DNA of 64,000 nt from HXMU1420-2 sp034670145 (lineage in GTDB: Bacteria; Pseudomonadota; Alphaproteobacteria; Rhodobacterales; Rhodobacteraceae). The stretch lies in the NCBI GenBank assembly GCA_034670145.1, contig JAXMOA010000005.1, positions 124,001-188,000 on the forward strand, given 5' to 3'. Of this stretch, positions 38,763 through 46,695 are shown piece after piece; position 1 is the first letter of the stretch, and the number at the start of each line of letters is the position of its first letter. The position numbers and the translations under genes were made by a program. The notes under the pieces were generated by a model. That model did no database searches, was not told where the DNA came from, and was given only the letters and a program-made list of their open reading frames with translations.

Positions 38763-41045
38763 ATGGCACAGCAAGGCGAGAGCGAGAGCGATAGCGTGCG
38801 GAACGACACGGTTTGGCACAGTGCCCCCCTGCCCGAGGGGGATCGCAACCGCGACCCTCTGGAGCTGTGGTATCTGGGGCATTCAGATGGCGCGGAGGCG
38901 GTCGACCCGCTGGAAGACGATTTGTGGTTTCCCACCCTGCTGACGGTCACGCGCAAGGATCAGGCGGCGCCGGTCTGGCGCGCGCCAGCGGATGGGGCGG
39001 CCCACCACAGGTTGAGCTATCCGCAAACGCTGGACGCGGTGCTGACCGAGCATGACCTGTGGCATTTGTTTCACATGCTGGCGCAGGGCGCGGCGGTGGG
39101 AGAGTTGGTGGTGTTTCGCACCAATGCTGTCACGCCCGAGGCTCTGATGCAGGCCACTGCGCAGATGCTGCACCCGGTTCTGGGCGAGGTCACGCTGGCG
39201 ACCGTGCGGACCGGGGCCGGTCAGGCCGTGGTGCCGGGGGCGCTGGGGCTGAAATCGGTGGATCTGCCGCCGGAGGTTGTGGTTGGCGTGCCCTCTGCGA
39301 CAGAAGCGGGCACGGATGAGATACGGCCGGTTTATGGCGTGATTCTGGATCATGCGATCGGCTTTGCCAATCGGTGCTTTTGCACGCTGGATGCGGCGGG
39401 CCGGTTGCGCACGCGGTTTGACCGGGTCTGGGTGCAGGATGCCGGGCAGAGTGGCGAAGGCGACGCGGTGACGGGGCGGGCCTTTGATGCGGCGCGGATC
39501 AATCAGGAGCTGGACCGGGTTGCGGCCGATCCGCTGCGGGCGGAGTCCGAGATCTATGCGCGGCTGGGTCTGGGCAATAGCGCGCTGACCCCGCGCCGGG
39601 GGGCCTCGGGGCAAGGATTGCGCGCCACCCATGGCACGGCTGTGGCGCAGGTGGCCTTTGGTGCAGAGCCGCAGGCGGACGGCCCGGATGGCCCTGAGGG
39701 GCTGTTGGCGGTGCGGTTGCTGGGGGTGCAATTGCCCTTTGCCTCGGTCCTGCGCACCAATGGGTTCCTGCACGATCTATATGTGAAATCGGCGTTGAAC
39801 TGGGTGTGGTGGTTCGGGCTGCGTCAGGCGATGGCGGGTTTGGGGCGGCCACGGTTCTATGTGAACCATTCGTTTGGCGATTATGCCGGGCGCCATGACG
39901 CGTTTGACGTGCTGGATGCGGATTTTGACTGGCGTCTGGCGCAGGGCGAGCTGGAGGGTTTGACGCAGGCTGCGGGCAATAGTTTTCAGACGGCGACCCA
40001 TGCGCAGATGTCGGCGGCGCAGGTGAATGACCCGGATTATGACACGGATCTGGGCCTTGTGGTGCCCTCGGACGGGCGGGCGTCGTCTTTTGTTCAGATC
40101 TGGAGCGAGCCGGTGCGCCGTGCCACGGGCCGTTTTGCGCTGGATATGGAGGTGGTTCTGCCCTGTGGCGCTGTTTTGCGCCTGCCGGAAGAGGCGGATC
40201 GCGATCCGGGCGGGTTTGGGCTGGGCCGGTATTATGAGTGGGGGACGGGGGATGCGGTGATGCTGCGCGTCTATGCCCAGACCCTGACCCCTGTTCATGT
40301 GACCGTGGATGCGGCCCCGCCGCGTCGGGTGCTGACCCTGTGCATCGCGCCCACTGCGGATGCCTGGGGCCAGCCGACCGGCGTGCCTGCGGGTTTGTGG
40401 GGCCTGCGGTTTCGCAAGGCACGCGGGGCGGCGGCGGCACAATATGGCCTATGGGTAGAGCGCGGGGATACGCCTGCCGGGTTTCCGCCATTGGGGCGGC
40501 AGGCCTATTTGCGCCACCCCGCCCATGCGCGGCGCGATGACCGGGGCCGGTGGCCGGACAACTATCCGGAGGCTGGTCCGCTGCGCCGGTATGGCAGTTT
40601 GTCCGCGGCGGCCAATTCGGTTGGCTCGGTTGTGGTGGCCTCGCATCGGGGGGCGGATGGCGCGGTGTCGGTGTTTTCCTCGGCCTCGTCAGAATGGCTG
40701 GCGCAGCGTCCGGCCCCGGGCGGGGCAGCGGTGTTTCCGCGTCAGCCCTCGGTTTCGGCGGTGTCAGAGCGCAGCGGGGCGCGGCCGCATATCCTGGTGA
40801 GCGGCACGCAGAGCCATTCGGTCGTGCGTCAGCGGGGCACCAGCCTGAGCGCGCCTTATGCGATGCGGTTGGGGCTGGAGGCCATTGTCGGCGGGCAGAT
40901 CGGGGCCGGTGGGTTCAAGGCCTATTTGGAGGATCTGGCGGCGCGCGATGATGCGGCTGCCGGGGCGGAGGGCGCGGATACTTTGCGGTTGCGCGTTGGT
41001 TTTGGCCGGTTGAGCGGTGTTTACGGGCCCGGTGCCGGGATGTGA
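38763..41045 (+). CDS. Subtilisin-like (S8 family) serine protease
   Basis: A 760-residue protein without signal peptide. A subtilase triad can be read at Asp196 (VYGVILDHAIGFANR), His290 (RATHGTAVAQVAFG) and Ser694 (QRGTSLSAPYAM), in the correct order. The His and Ser motifs are near-canonical. The Asp motif deviates from the usual D-T/S-G, as in other divergent cytoplasmic S8 proteins. An N-terminal region of about 180 residues and a large insert between His and Ser (about 330-600) are not recognised. It starts 14 bp after the PAP2 stop. It could process or be guarded by its partner; that is speculation. Confidence 0.75.
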   Translation: MAQQGESESDSVRNDTVWHSAPLPEGDRNRDPLELWYLGHSDGAEAVDPLEDDLWFPTLLTVTRKDQAAPVWRAPADGAAHHRLSYPQTLDAVLTEHDLWHLFHMLAQGAAVGELVVFRTNAVTPEALMQATAQMLHPVLGEVTLATVRTGAGQAVVPGALGLKSVDLPPEVVVGVPSATEAGTDEIRPVYGVILDHAIGFANRCFCTLDAAGRLRTRFDRVWVQDAGQSGEGDAVTGRAFDAARINQELDRVAADPLRAESEIYARLGLGNSALTPRRGASGQGLRATHGTAVAQVAFGAEPQADGPDGPEGLLAVRLLGVQLPFASVLRTNGFLHDLYVKSALNWVWWFGLRQAMAGLGRPRFYVNHSFGDYAGRHDAFDVLDADFDWRLAQGELEGLTQAAGNSFQTATHAQMSAAQVNDPDYDTDLGLVVPSDGRASSFVQIWSEPVRRATGRFALDMEVVLPCGAVLRLPEEADRDPGGFGLGRYYEWGTGDAVMLRVYAQTLTPVHVTVDAAPPRRVLTLCIAPTADAWGQPTGVPAGLWGLRFRKARGAAAAQYGLWVERGDTPAGFPPLGRQAYLRHPAHARRDDRGRWPDNYPEAGPLRRYGSLSAAANSVGSVVVASHRGADGAVSVFSSASSEWLAQRPAPGGAAVFPRQPSVSAVSERSGARPHILVSGTQSHSVVRQRGTSLSAPYAMRLGLEAIVGGQIGAGGFKAYLEDLAARDDAAAGAEGADTLRLRVGFGRLSGVYGPGAGM

Positions 41046-41053
41046 GGGGCATA

Positions 41054-41090
41054 AAAGGCGGCGGAGAAATGGGGTAACGCCGCCGCCTTT
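41054..41090 (+). terminator. Terminator after the protease gene
   Basis: An 11-bp perfect stem AAAGGCGGCGG (41054-41064) / CCGCCGCCTTT (41080-41090), 8 bp after the protease stop. It closes the PAP2-protease transcription unit. Confidence 0.75.
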
Positions 41091-41467
41091 CGTTCAGGAG
41101 CCGCATCCAGGGTGACGCGGCTCTTGAGCAACATGTGCACGTTGGTCTGATGTGGCTGGCATCGTATTCAGCCGCAAGAAACCCGACGGGGATGCCTCTA
41201 CGAGACATGTCGCAACGCGTGGGTTTCGCCCACCCGGCTTTGGCGATTTGCGGGCCCTGGACATGGACGAACTCCAGGGGCGCGGGTCCATCGTGGCTTT
41301 GGGATGGGGGGCCACGTGGCGCTGTTGCCGGGGTCGGGTGAGTGGCCGACGCGTCTGGTTTGATGATGCGGCATGGGGGGTAGGCTGCGTAGGGGGCACT
41401 TCGTTAAAAAACCGTTAAAGGCCCCGCGCGGGGGAGAATTCTAGCGGCTTTTGGCCGGGCAGAAAAA
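41091..41467. other. Gap without supported gene
   Basis: About 380 bp between the protease terminator and the terminator of the pyrimidine ABC operon. Short open frames exist on the plus strand (e.g. 41152-41418) but show no conserved features or good start. A CCCCGCGCGGGG palindrome lies near 41421. Confidence 0.4.
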
Positions 41468-41493
41468 GGGCGCGCCCTGGGTGGGGCGCGCCG
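41468..41493 (-). terminator. Terminator of the pyrimidine ABC transporter operon
   Basis: Arms GGCGCGCC at 41469-41476 and 41485-41492 flank an 8-nt loop; on the minus strand the stem is followed by CTTTTTC. It lies 48 bp after the substrate-binding protein stop. Confidence 0.75.
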
Positions 41494-41540
41494 GATTGGT
41501 TTTGGGGCCGGATGGAGCCGGCTGGATGTCACGCGGTGCT

Positions 41541-42530
41541 TTAGTTCAGCGCCATGTCGGTGATCGCGTGGGTCCAGGCGCCTTCGGGCGTTTTGGTGAT
41601 CACAGGGTCCGAACCGCCGGCCAGCAGGGTGGCGACTGTGCGTTCATAGTCAGCCGGATCCAGCGCGCCGTTGGAGCCTGCGGTGAGTTTGGCGATTTCG
41701 CCCATCATCCGCTTTTGGTGCTTTTCGGTCTGAGCGCCGGTCTGGTCGTTGTCCAGGACGATCATGGCGGCGTCATCTGGGTTTTCCTCGGCCCATTTCC
41801 AGCCTTTCATGGAGGCCTTTACGAAGCGGGCCATTTTGTCGGCGAAGGCCGCGTCGGAGAGGTTTTCCTCGAGGACGTAGAGGCCGTCTTCCATGGTGGC
41901 GACGCCCTGGTCCTGGTATTTGAAGGTGACCAGTTCGTCCGGGGAGACGCCTGCGTCGATGACCTGCCAGTATTCGTTATAGGCCATGGTGGAGATGCAA
42001 TCGGCCTGACGCTGGAGCAGCGGGTCGACGTTGAAGCCTTGCTTGAGGACTTCGACACCGGTTTCGGATTTGCCGTCGGTGGAGATGCCCAGTTTGCCCA
42101 TCCAGGACATGAAGGGGAATTCGTTGCCGAAGAACCAGACGCCGAGGGTGCGGTTGGCCAGGTCTGCGGGGGCGGCGATGCCGGTGTCTTTCCAGCAGGT
42201 GAGCATCATGCCCGAGGATTTGAACGGCTGGGCGATGTTGACCATGGGCAGGCCCTTTTCGCGGGCGGCCAGGGCGGCGGGCATCCATTCGACGGTCACA
42301 TCTGCACCGCCACCGGCGAGCACCTGGGTTGGCGCGATGTCGGGGCCGCCGGGCAGGATGGTGACGTCGAGGCCTTCGTCTTTGTAAAAGCCCTGGTCGA
42401 GCGCCACGTAGTAGCCGGCGAACTGAGCCTGGGTGACCCATTTGAGCTGTAGCTTGACCTCATCGGCCGCGAAGGCGGCGGAGGCGGCCAGCGAGAGGGC
42501 CGCGATGGTTCCGGTGAGTAGTTTTTTCAT
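41541..42530 (-). CDS. NMT1/THI5-like ABC transporter substrate-binding protein
   Basis: A 329-residue periplasmic protein with signal sequence MKKLLTGTIAALSLAASAAFA. The opening of the mature chain (LQLKWVTQAQFAGYYVALDQ, GFYKDEGLDVTILPGGPDI) is the standard NMT1/THI5-like fold that binds pyrimidine precursors or similar heterocycles. AAGGAG precedes the ATG at 42530. It is the last gene of an operon with two permeases and an ATPase. Together with the catabolic genes next door, the ligand is probably a pyrimidine or its breakdown product. Confidence 0.88.
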   Translation of the reverse strand: MKKLLTGTIAALSLAASAAFAADEVKLQLKWVTQAQFAGYYVALDQGFYKDEGLDVTILPGGPDIAPTQVLAGGGADVTVEWMPAALAAREKGLPMVNIAQPFKSSGMMLTCWKDTGIAAPADLANRTLGVWFFGNEFPFMSWMGKLGISTDGKSETGVEVLKQGFNVDPLLQRQADCISTMAYNEYWQVIDAGVSPDELVTFKYQDQGVATMEDGLYVLEENLSDAAFADKMARFVKASMKGWKWAEENPDDAAMIVLDNDQTGAQTEKHQKRMMGEIAKLTAGSNGALDPADYERTVATLLAGGSDPVITKTPEGAWTHAITDMALN

Positions 42531-42594
42531 GTGGTACACTCCTTGTTGTGTTTTTAACGGTTTTGCATGTGTCCGCTTGGCGGATCTGTTGGTG

Positions 42595-43449
42595 TTATCG
42601 GGATGTCTTGCGTTGGGACGGATGCCAGAAGGTCGCCCGCCCCTCGACCCAGGCCACAATGCCATAGAAGGCGGTTCCGGTGCACGCGGCAACTGCAATT
42701 TCGGCCCAGACCAGGTCGATGGCCAGCGCGCCGACCCCGGTCGAGATGCGAAACCCCATGCCGCGGGTCGGACTGCCGAAATATTCGGCGACGATGGCAC
42801 CGATCAGGGCCAGCGTTGTGGCGATCTTCAACCCGTTGAAAACAAAGGGCAGCGCGGCAGGCAGGCGCAGTTTGGTCAGGGTCTGGCCATAGCTGGCCGC
42901 ATAGGTGCGCATCAGGTCGCGTTGCATGGCGTCGGTCTGGCTCAGCCCCTGGACCGTGTTGACCAGCACCGGAAAGAACACCATGACCACGACCACGGCG
43001 GCCTTGGAGTGCCAGTCAAAGCCGAACCAGCTGACCAGGATCGGCGCGACGCCGACAATTGGCAGGGCGGCGACAAAATTGCCGATCGGCAGCAGCCCCG
43101 CGGTCAGAAAGCGGGAGCGGTCGATCACGATTGCGGTCAGTATGGCCGCAATACAGCCGATGACATAGCCGCGCAAGGCGCCTTTGATCACGGTCTGATG
43201 CAGATCCTCCCACAGCATCTGCAACGAGCCTGCAAAGGTCTGGGCCACCTGGCTGGGCGCGGGCAGGATCACGGCAGAGACGCCAAAGCCGCGCACCACG
43301 CCCTCCCACAGGACCAGCAGGGTAAAGCCAAAGAGCAGCGGAACAAAGACGCGCACCATGCGATGGCCGCTATAGGGGCCATTGGCCAGGCGGATATTGG
43401 TGAGCCAGGCCACGGCCCAGAATACGAGGGCAGCGATCAGCCAGCTCAT
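42595..43449 (-). CDS. ABC transporter permease (pyrimidine uptake)
   Basis: A 284-residue inner-membrane permease of the BPD_transp_1/SsuC type with about six to seven helices. The coupling loop EAA-like motif is seen in AASYGQTLTKLRLPAALPFVFNGLKIA, which contacts the ATPase. It overlaps the upstream permease gene by 4 bp. Two distinct permeases suggest a heterodimeric channel. Confidence 0.88.
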   Translation of the reverse strand: MSWLIAALVFWAVAWLTNIRLANGPYSGHRMVRVFVPLLFGFTLLVLWEGVVRGFGVSAVILPAPSQVAQTFAGSLQMLWEDLHQTVIKGALRGYVIGCIAAILTAIVIDRSRFLTAGLLPIGNFVAALPIVGVAPILVSWFGFDWHSKAAVVVVMVFFPVLVNTVQGLSQTDAMQRDLMRTYAASYGQTLTKLRLPAALPFVFNGLKIATTLALIGAIVAEYFGSPTRGMGFRISTGVGALAIDLVWAEIAVAACTGTAFYGIVAWVEGRATFWHPSQRKTSR

Positions 43450-44378
43450 GCCTGCATCCCCATCCGTTTAAGGGTGAAACGCTGGGCCATATCCAGCAGC
43501 GTCACCAGCCCGCCCGCCAGGACCGCCGCTGCGACCAGCGCCGACCAGATGGCCAGAGGCGTGCCGAACTGATCACCGATCAGGATCCGCGCGCCCAGCC
43601 CCGAGATGGCGCCGGTTGGAAGCTCGCCCACAATCGTGCCGACCAGGGCGGCGGCGATGCCGACCTTGAGCGAGGTGAACAGATAGGGCATCGACGACGG
43701 CAGGCGCAGTTTCAGGAAGCTGTCGAGCCCCGAGGCGCTGTAGGTGCTGAGCAGGTCCAGCTGGTCATGCCCCGGAGAGCGCAGCCCCTTGACCATGCCC
43801 ACCAGCACCGGGAAGTAGCACAGATAGGCCGAGATGATCGCCTTGGACAGGCCGCGCCCGTCTATGCCCAGTTGCGAGGTGAGCACGATGATCATCGGGG
43901 CCAAGGCGACAATCGGCACGGTCTGGCTGATGATGGCCCAGGGCATCAGGCTGAGGTTTGCGACACGGCTGTAGACAATCGCAACCGCCCCCAGGATGCC
44001 CAGGCTGGTGCCCAGCAAGAAGCCCCAGAGCGTTGAGCGCAGGGTGATCCAGCCGTGGTAGATGAGCGAGCGTTTGGACCAGGCCCGTCCGCGCATCACC
44101 ATTTTGCCGGTTGTTTTCCACAGCTCCTGTCCGACCTGGTTCGGGGTCGGCAGGCGCGGCCGTTCCAGGCTGTAGCCCATCGAAACCAGATTTGGGTTAT
44201 TGGCCATCAGCACCCAGGCCGACACGTCGCGCCGGGCCAGAGAGTCTGGCGGGGTGACGGTTTCGCCGGCGCGGTCGGCCTGATCCAGCGCCACGCGGAT
44301 ATTCATCGGCGCCACGGCCAGATACCAGATTGCCAGAAGGGCGGCGAGCACGCTGAGAACCGGAAACAGGGATCGCAT
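43446..44378 (-). CDS. ABC transporter permease (pyrimidine uptake)
   Basis: A 310-residue permease homologous to the downstream one, with an N-terminal helix and a soluble loop of about 60 residues before the transport domain. The coupling motif is STYSASGLDSFLKLRLPSSMPYLFTSLKVG. GAGGGG lies before the ATG, inside the end of a small upstream reading frame. Confidence 0.88.
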   Translation of the reverse strand: MRSLFPVLSVLAALLAIWYLAVAPMNIRVALDQADRAGETVTPPDSLARRDVSAWVLMANNPNLVSMGYSLERPRLPTPNQVGQELWKTTGKMVMRGRAWSKRSLIYHGWITLRSTLWGFLLGTSLGILGAVAIVYSRVANLSLMPWAIISQTVPIVALAPMIIVLTSQLGIDGRGLSKAIISAYLCYFPVLVGMVKGLRSPGHDQLDLLSTYSASGLDSFLKLRLPSSMPYLFTSLKVGIAAALVGTIVGELPTGAISGLGARILIGDQFGTPLAIWSALVAAAVLAGGLVTLLDMAQRFTLKRMGMQA

Positions 44379-44381
44379 CAG

Positions 44382-44555
44382 TTACGGCCCCTCTGGAACA
44401 GGCGGGGATCCGGCATTGGCCCCTGTGTTTGCGGTATCGGGACCGGGCCAGGTGAACAGGATGTCGGGCAGGCGCTCTTCGGTGTTGCCCTGGCTTTGGT
44501 CGGTCTGGGTCATGCCCTGGTTCTGGTAGCAGCGGGGGGTGAGCGGATCAGTCAT
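44382..44555 (-). CDS. Possible 57-residue protein between ATPase and permease genes
   Basis: A short frame starting ATG at 44555, overlapping the ATPase stop by 8 bp, and ending 3 bp before the permease ATG. The deduced peptide starts MTDPLTPRCYQNQGMTQTDQ and is rich in Pro, Gln and Thr, with no membrane helix. Its exact fit between two genes in the operon suggests that it is translated, perhaps only to couple translation. No family recognised. Confidence 0.4.
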   Translation of the reverse strand: MTDPLTPRCYQNQGMTQTDQSQGNTEERLPDILFTWPGPDTANTGANAGSPPVPEGP

Positions 44556-45336
44556 AGCTATGTCCGGCGCGCAGCCCTTCGCGGACGCGGTGGGCCACTT
44601 CGAGGAATTCCGGTGTGTCGCGGATTTCGAGCGGGCGTTCGGCGGGCAGCGGGCTGTCGATGATGTCGGTGATGCGCCCTGGCCGGGGGCTCATGACGAC
44701 GATCTTGGTCGAGAGGTAGACGGCCTCGGGGATGGAATGGGTGACAAAGCAGATGGTTTTGGAGGTGCGCGCCCACAGCGCCAGCAATTGTTCGTTGAGG
44801 TGGTCGCGCACGATTTCGTCGAGCGCGCCAAAGGGTTCATCCATCAGCAGGATATCCGCGTCAAAGGCCAGCGCGCGGGCGATGGAGGCGCGTTGTTGCA
44901 TTCCGCCGGAGAGTTGCCAGGGGTATTTGCCGCCAAAACCGGCGAGGTCGACCAGCTCCAGCACCTTGTTGGCGCGTTCTTCTTGTTCGTCGCGGGAATA
45001 GCCCATGATTTCGAGGGGCAGTTTGATATTGCGCGCGATGGTGCGCCAGGGATAGAGTCCGGCGGCCTGGAACACATAGCCATAGGCGCGTTTGCGGCGG
45101 GCTTCGTCTGCGGTCATGCCGTTGACGGTGAGGCTGCCTCCGGTTGGGTGTTCGAGGGCCGCGATGCAGCGCAGGAAGGTGGTTTTGCCGCAGCCCGAGG
45201 GGCCGATGAAGCTGACAAATTCGCCCTGCCCTATGGCGAGATCCACATCGTTCAGGGCATGGACCGGGCCGTCATTGGTTTGGAATACCAGGTTGAGGCC
45301 GGTCGCCTGGATGGTCGGATTTTCAGTGGCTGGCAT
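44548..45336 (-). CDS. ABC transporter ATP-binding protein (pyrimidine uptake)
   Basis: A 262-residue nitrate/sulfonate/taurine-type ATPase. Walker A is GPSGCGKTT, the signature is QLSGGMQQRASIARAL, Walker B is ILLMDEPFGALDE, and the switch His is in CFVTHSIPEAVYL. It is the first gene of the importer operon, and two RutR-like operators lie about 75-120 bp upstream. Confidence 0.93.
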   Translation of the reverse strand: MPATENPTIQATGLNLVFQTNDGPVHALNDVDLAIGQGEFVSFIGPSGCGKTTFLRCIAALEHPTGGSLTVNGMTADEARRKRAYGYVFQAAGLYPWRTIARNIKLPLEIMGYSRDEQEERANKVLELVDLAGFGGKYPWQLSGGMQQRASIARALAFDADILLMDEPFGALDEIVRDHLNEQLLALWARTSKTICFVTHSIPEAVYLSTKIVVMSPRPGRITDIIDSPLPAERPLEIRDTPEFLEVAHRVREGLRAGHSYD

Positions 45337-45410
45337 AGGCTCGCAGTCTGCTATCTGGTTTGGATCCGGGTTTGGGACGAATCCCGAGGGTATGGTGCCA
45401 GGGGAGAACC

Positions 45411-45456
45411 TGACCGTTTGGTCAAGACTTTGAGACGGCTTGACCGTTTGGTCAAG
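45411..45456. promoter_or_regulatory. Two RutR-like operators in a divergent promoter
   Basis: TGACCGTTTGGTCAAG occurs at 45411-45426 and again, extended to CTTGACCGTTTGGTCAAG, at 45439-45456. The copies are 30 bp apart, about three helical turns. The inverted repeat TTGACC-N4-GGTCAA matches the known RutR consensus of enterobacteria. The sites lie between the importer operon and the tetR gene and should control both. Confidence 0.75.
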
Positions 45457-45477
45457 TTTTAATTACATGGGCGTGAC

Positions 45478-46113
45478 ATGACCCAAGCCTTCCTGCCCAA
45501 TCGCCAACAAAATAAGCGCTCTGAAAGCGAGGCCGCGATTCTGCGGGCGGCGGAGGCGGTGTTTGCCGAAGCCGGTTTCGGGGGCGCTACGATGCGGGAG
45601 ATTGCGGAGCGGGCGGGATTGCCCAAGACGAATGTGCATTATTACTTTGCGACCAAAGAGGAGCTTTATCGCAGGGTGGTGTCGGATATCTTTGAGATCT
45701 GGTTGCAGGCGGCAAGTTCGTTTGATGAGGCCAGCACGCCGGCGGAGGGGATCGGGGCCTATATTGACGCCAAGATGGATCTGAGCCGGTCGCATCCGGA
45801 TGCCTCGCGGGTCTGGGCGACCGAGGTCATGCATGGGGCGCCGATCATTCAGGATTATCTGGAAACGACGCTGGTGGAGTGGACCGAGGGGCGGATGGCC
45901 TCGATTCAGGCGTGGATTGATGCGGGGCAGATGGATCCGATCAACCCGCGGTATCTGATGTATATGATCTGGGCGACGACGCAGCATTACGCCGATTTCG
46001 CCCATCAGATCGAGACGCTGAACCGCAACACGCCGATGAGCGATGCGCAATGGGACGAGGCCAAGGCCACGGTGCGCCGGATTTTGTTGCGGGGGCTGGG
46101 GATCGCGATCTGA
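45478..46113 (+). CDS. TetR-family regulator, RutR-like (first paralogue)
   Basis: A 211-residue repressor. The helix-turn-helix region is AGFGGATMREIAERAGLPKTNVHYYFATKEELY. The ligand domain has the RutR-type features WATEVMHGAPIIQDYL and WATTQHYADFAHQIETL. In RutR the effectors are uracil and thymine, which fits the locus. It is divergent from the importer operon, with two operators in between, and converges with the operon that holds the dihydropyrimidinase gene. Confidence 0.88.
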   Translation: MTQAFLPNRQQNKRSESEAAILRAAEAVFAEAGFGGATMREIAERAGLPKTNVHYYFATKEELYRRVVSDIFEIWLQAASSFDEASTPAEGIGAYIDAKMDLSRSHPDASRVWATEVMHGAPIIQDYLETTLVEWTEGRMASIQAWIDAGQMDPINPRYLMYMIWATTQHYADFAHQIETLNRNTPMSDAQWDEAKATVRRILLRGLGIAI

Positions 46114-46167
46114 CCTTGGATTGCGGGGGGTGCGGGCGCGGTTTTGCGCCTTTTGGTCTGCCGCGGT

Positions 46168-46668
46168 TCAGTCTTCCTCACCATTGGTTTTTTGCCAGCG
46201 CCCGCCTTCGGGGGGGATGATGGCGGCGACCTTGAATTTCAGCTTTTTGGTCAGGGTCCAGATCGGCATTTTGCCCGATGGCGGGTAGTCGCGGGTTCCG
46301 CTCATCGGGCGGTTGGGCAGCACTTTGACCAGGCGGCGGGCGCCGGCGATGGAGAATGTGTCATTGATGACCAATTCGCGCAGGACCTCGTATTCCTTGT
46401 CCCAGGTGTCCAGCCGCATGCGCGCGGTTTGCTGGTCGGCCGGGTTGAGCAATACGGACTGGTCGATCTGCGCCTTGCCGCCGGGTTCGCCCATCAGGCG
46501 AAAATCCAGCGGCCCTGGCATGTCCTTGAGATGCAGCAGCACCCAGCCGTAGCCGCGGCGCATGGCCTTGTAGGACATCATCTTTTCGATCTGCACCCCG
46601 GTCTTTTTCGACACCAGGTGGAGTTGGGTGACATAGCCCTTGAACTTGTATGATTCACCGACTTCCAT
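46168..46668 (-). CDS. Conserved hypothetical protein of the pyrimidine operon
   Basis: A 166-residue soluble protein not recognised as a family. It begins MEVGESYKFKGYVTQLHLVS and has several aromatic beta-like segments and a basic C-terminal half (IWTLTKKLKFKVAAIIPP). GAGAGGG precedes the ATG at 46668. It lies 27 bp after the dihydropyrimidinase gene on the same strand, so it belongs to the operon. Confidence 0.6.
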   Translation of the reverse strand: MEVGESYKFKGYVTQLHLVSKKTGVQIEKMMSYKAMRRGYGWVLLHLKDMPGPLDFRLMGEPGGKAQIDQSVLLNPADQQTARMRLDTWDKEYEVLRELVINDTFSIAGARRLVKVLPNRPMSGTRDYPPSGKMPIWTLTKKLKFKVAAIIPPEGGRWQKTNGEED

Positions 46669-46695
46669 TGCCACCCTCTCTGGCTGCGATCCGTG

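Noticed and set aside
41152..41418. 88-codon frame after the protease gene
   Set aside because: GTG start without ribosome-binding site and no recognisable conserved segment; two frames are open in the same place.
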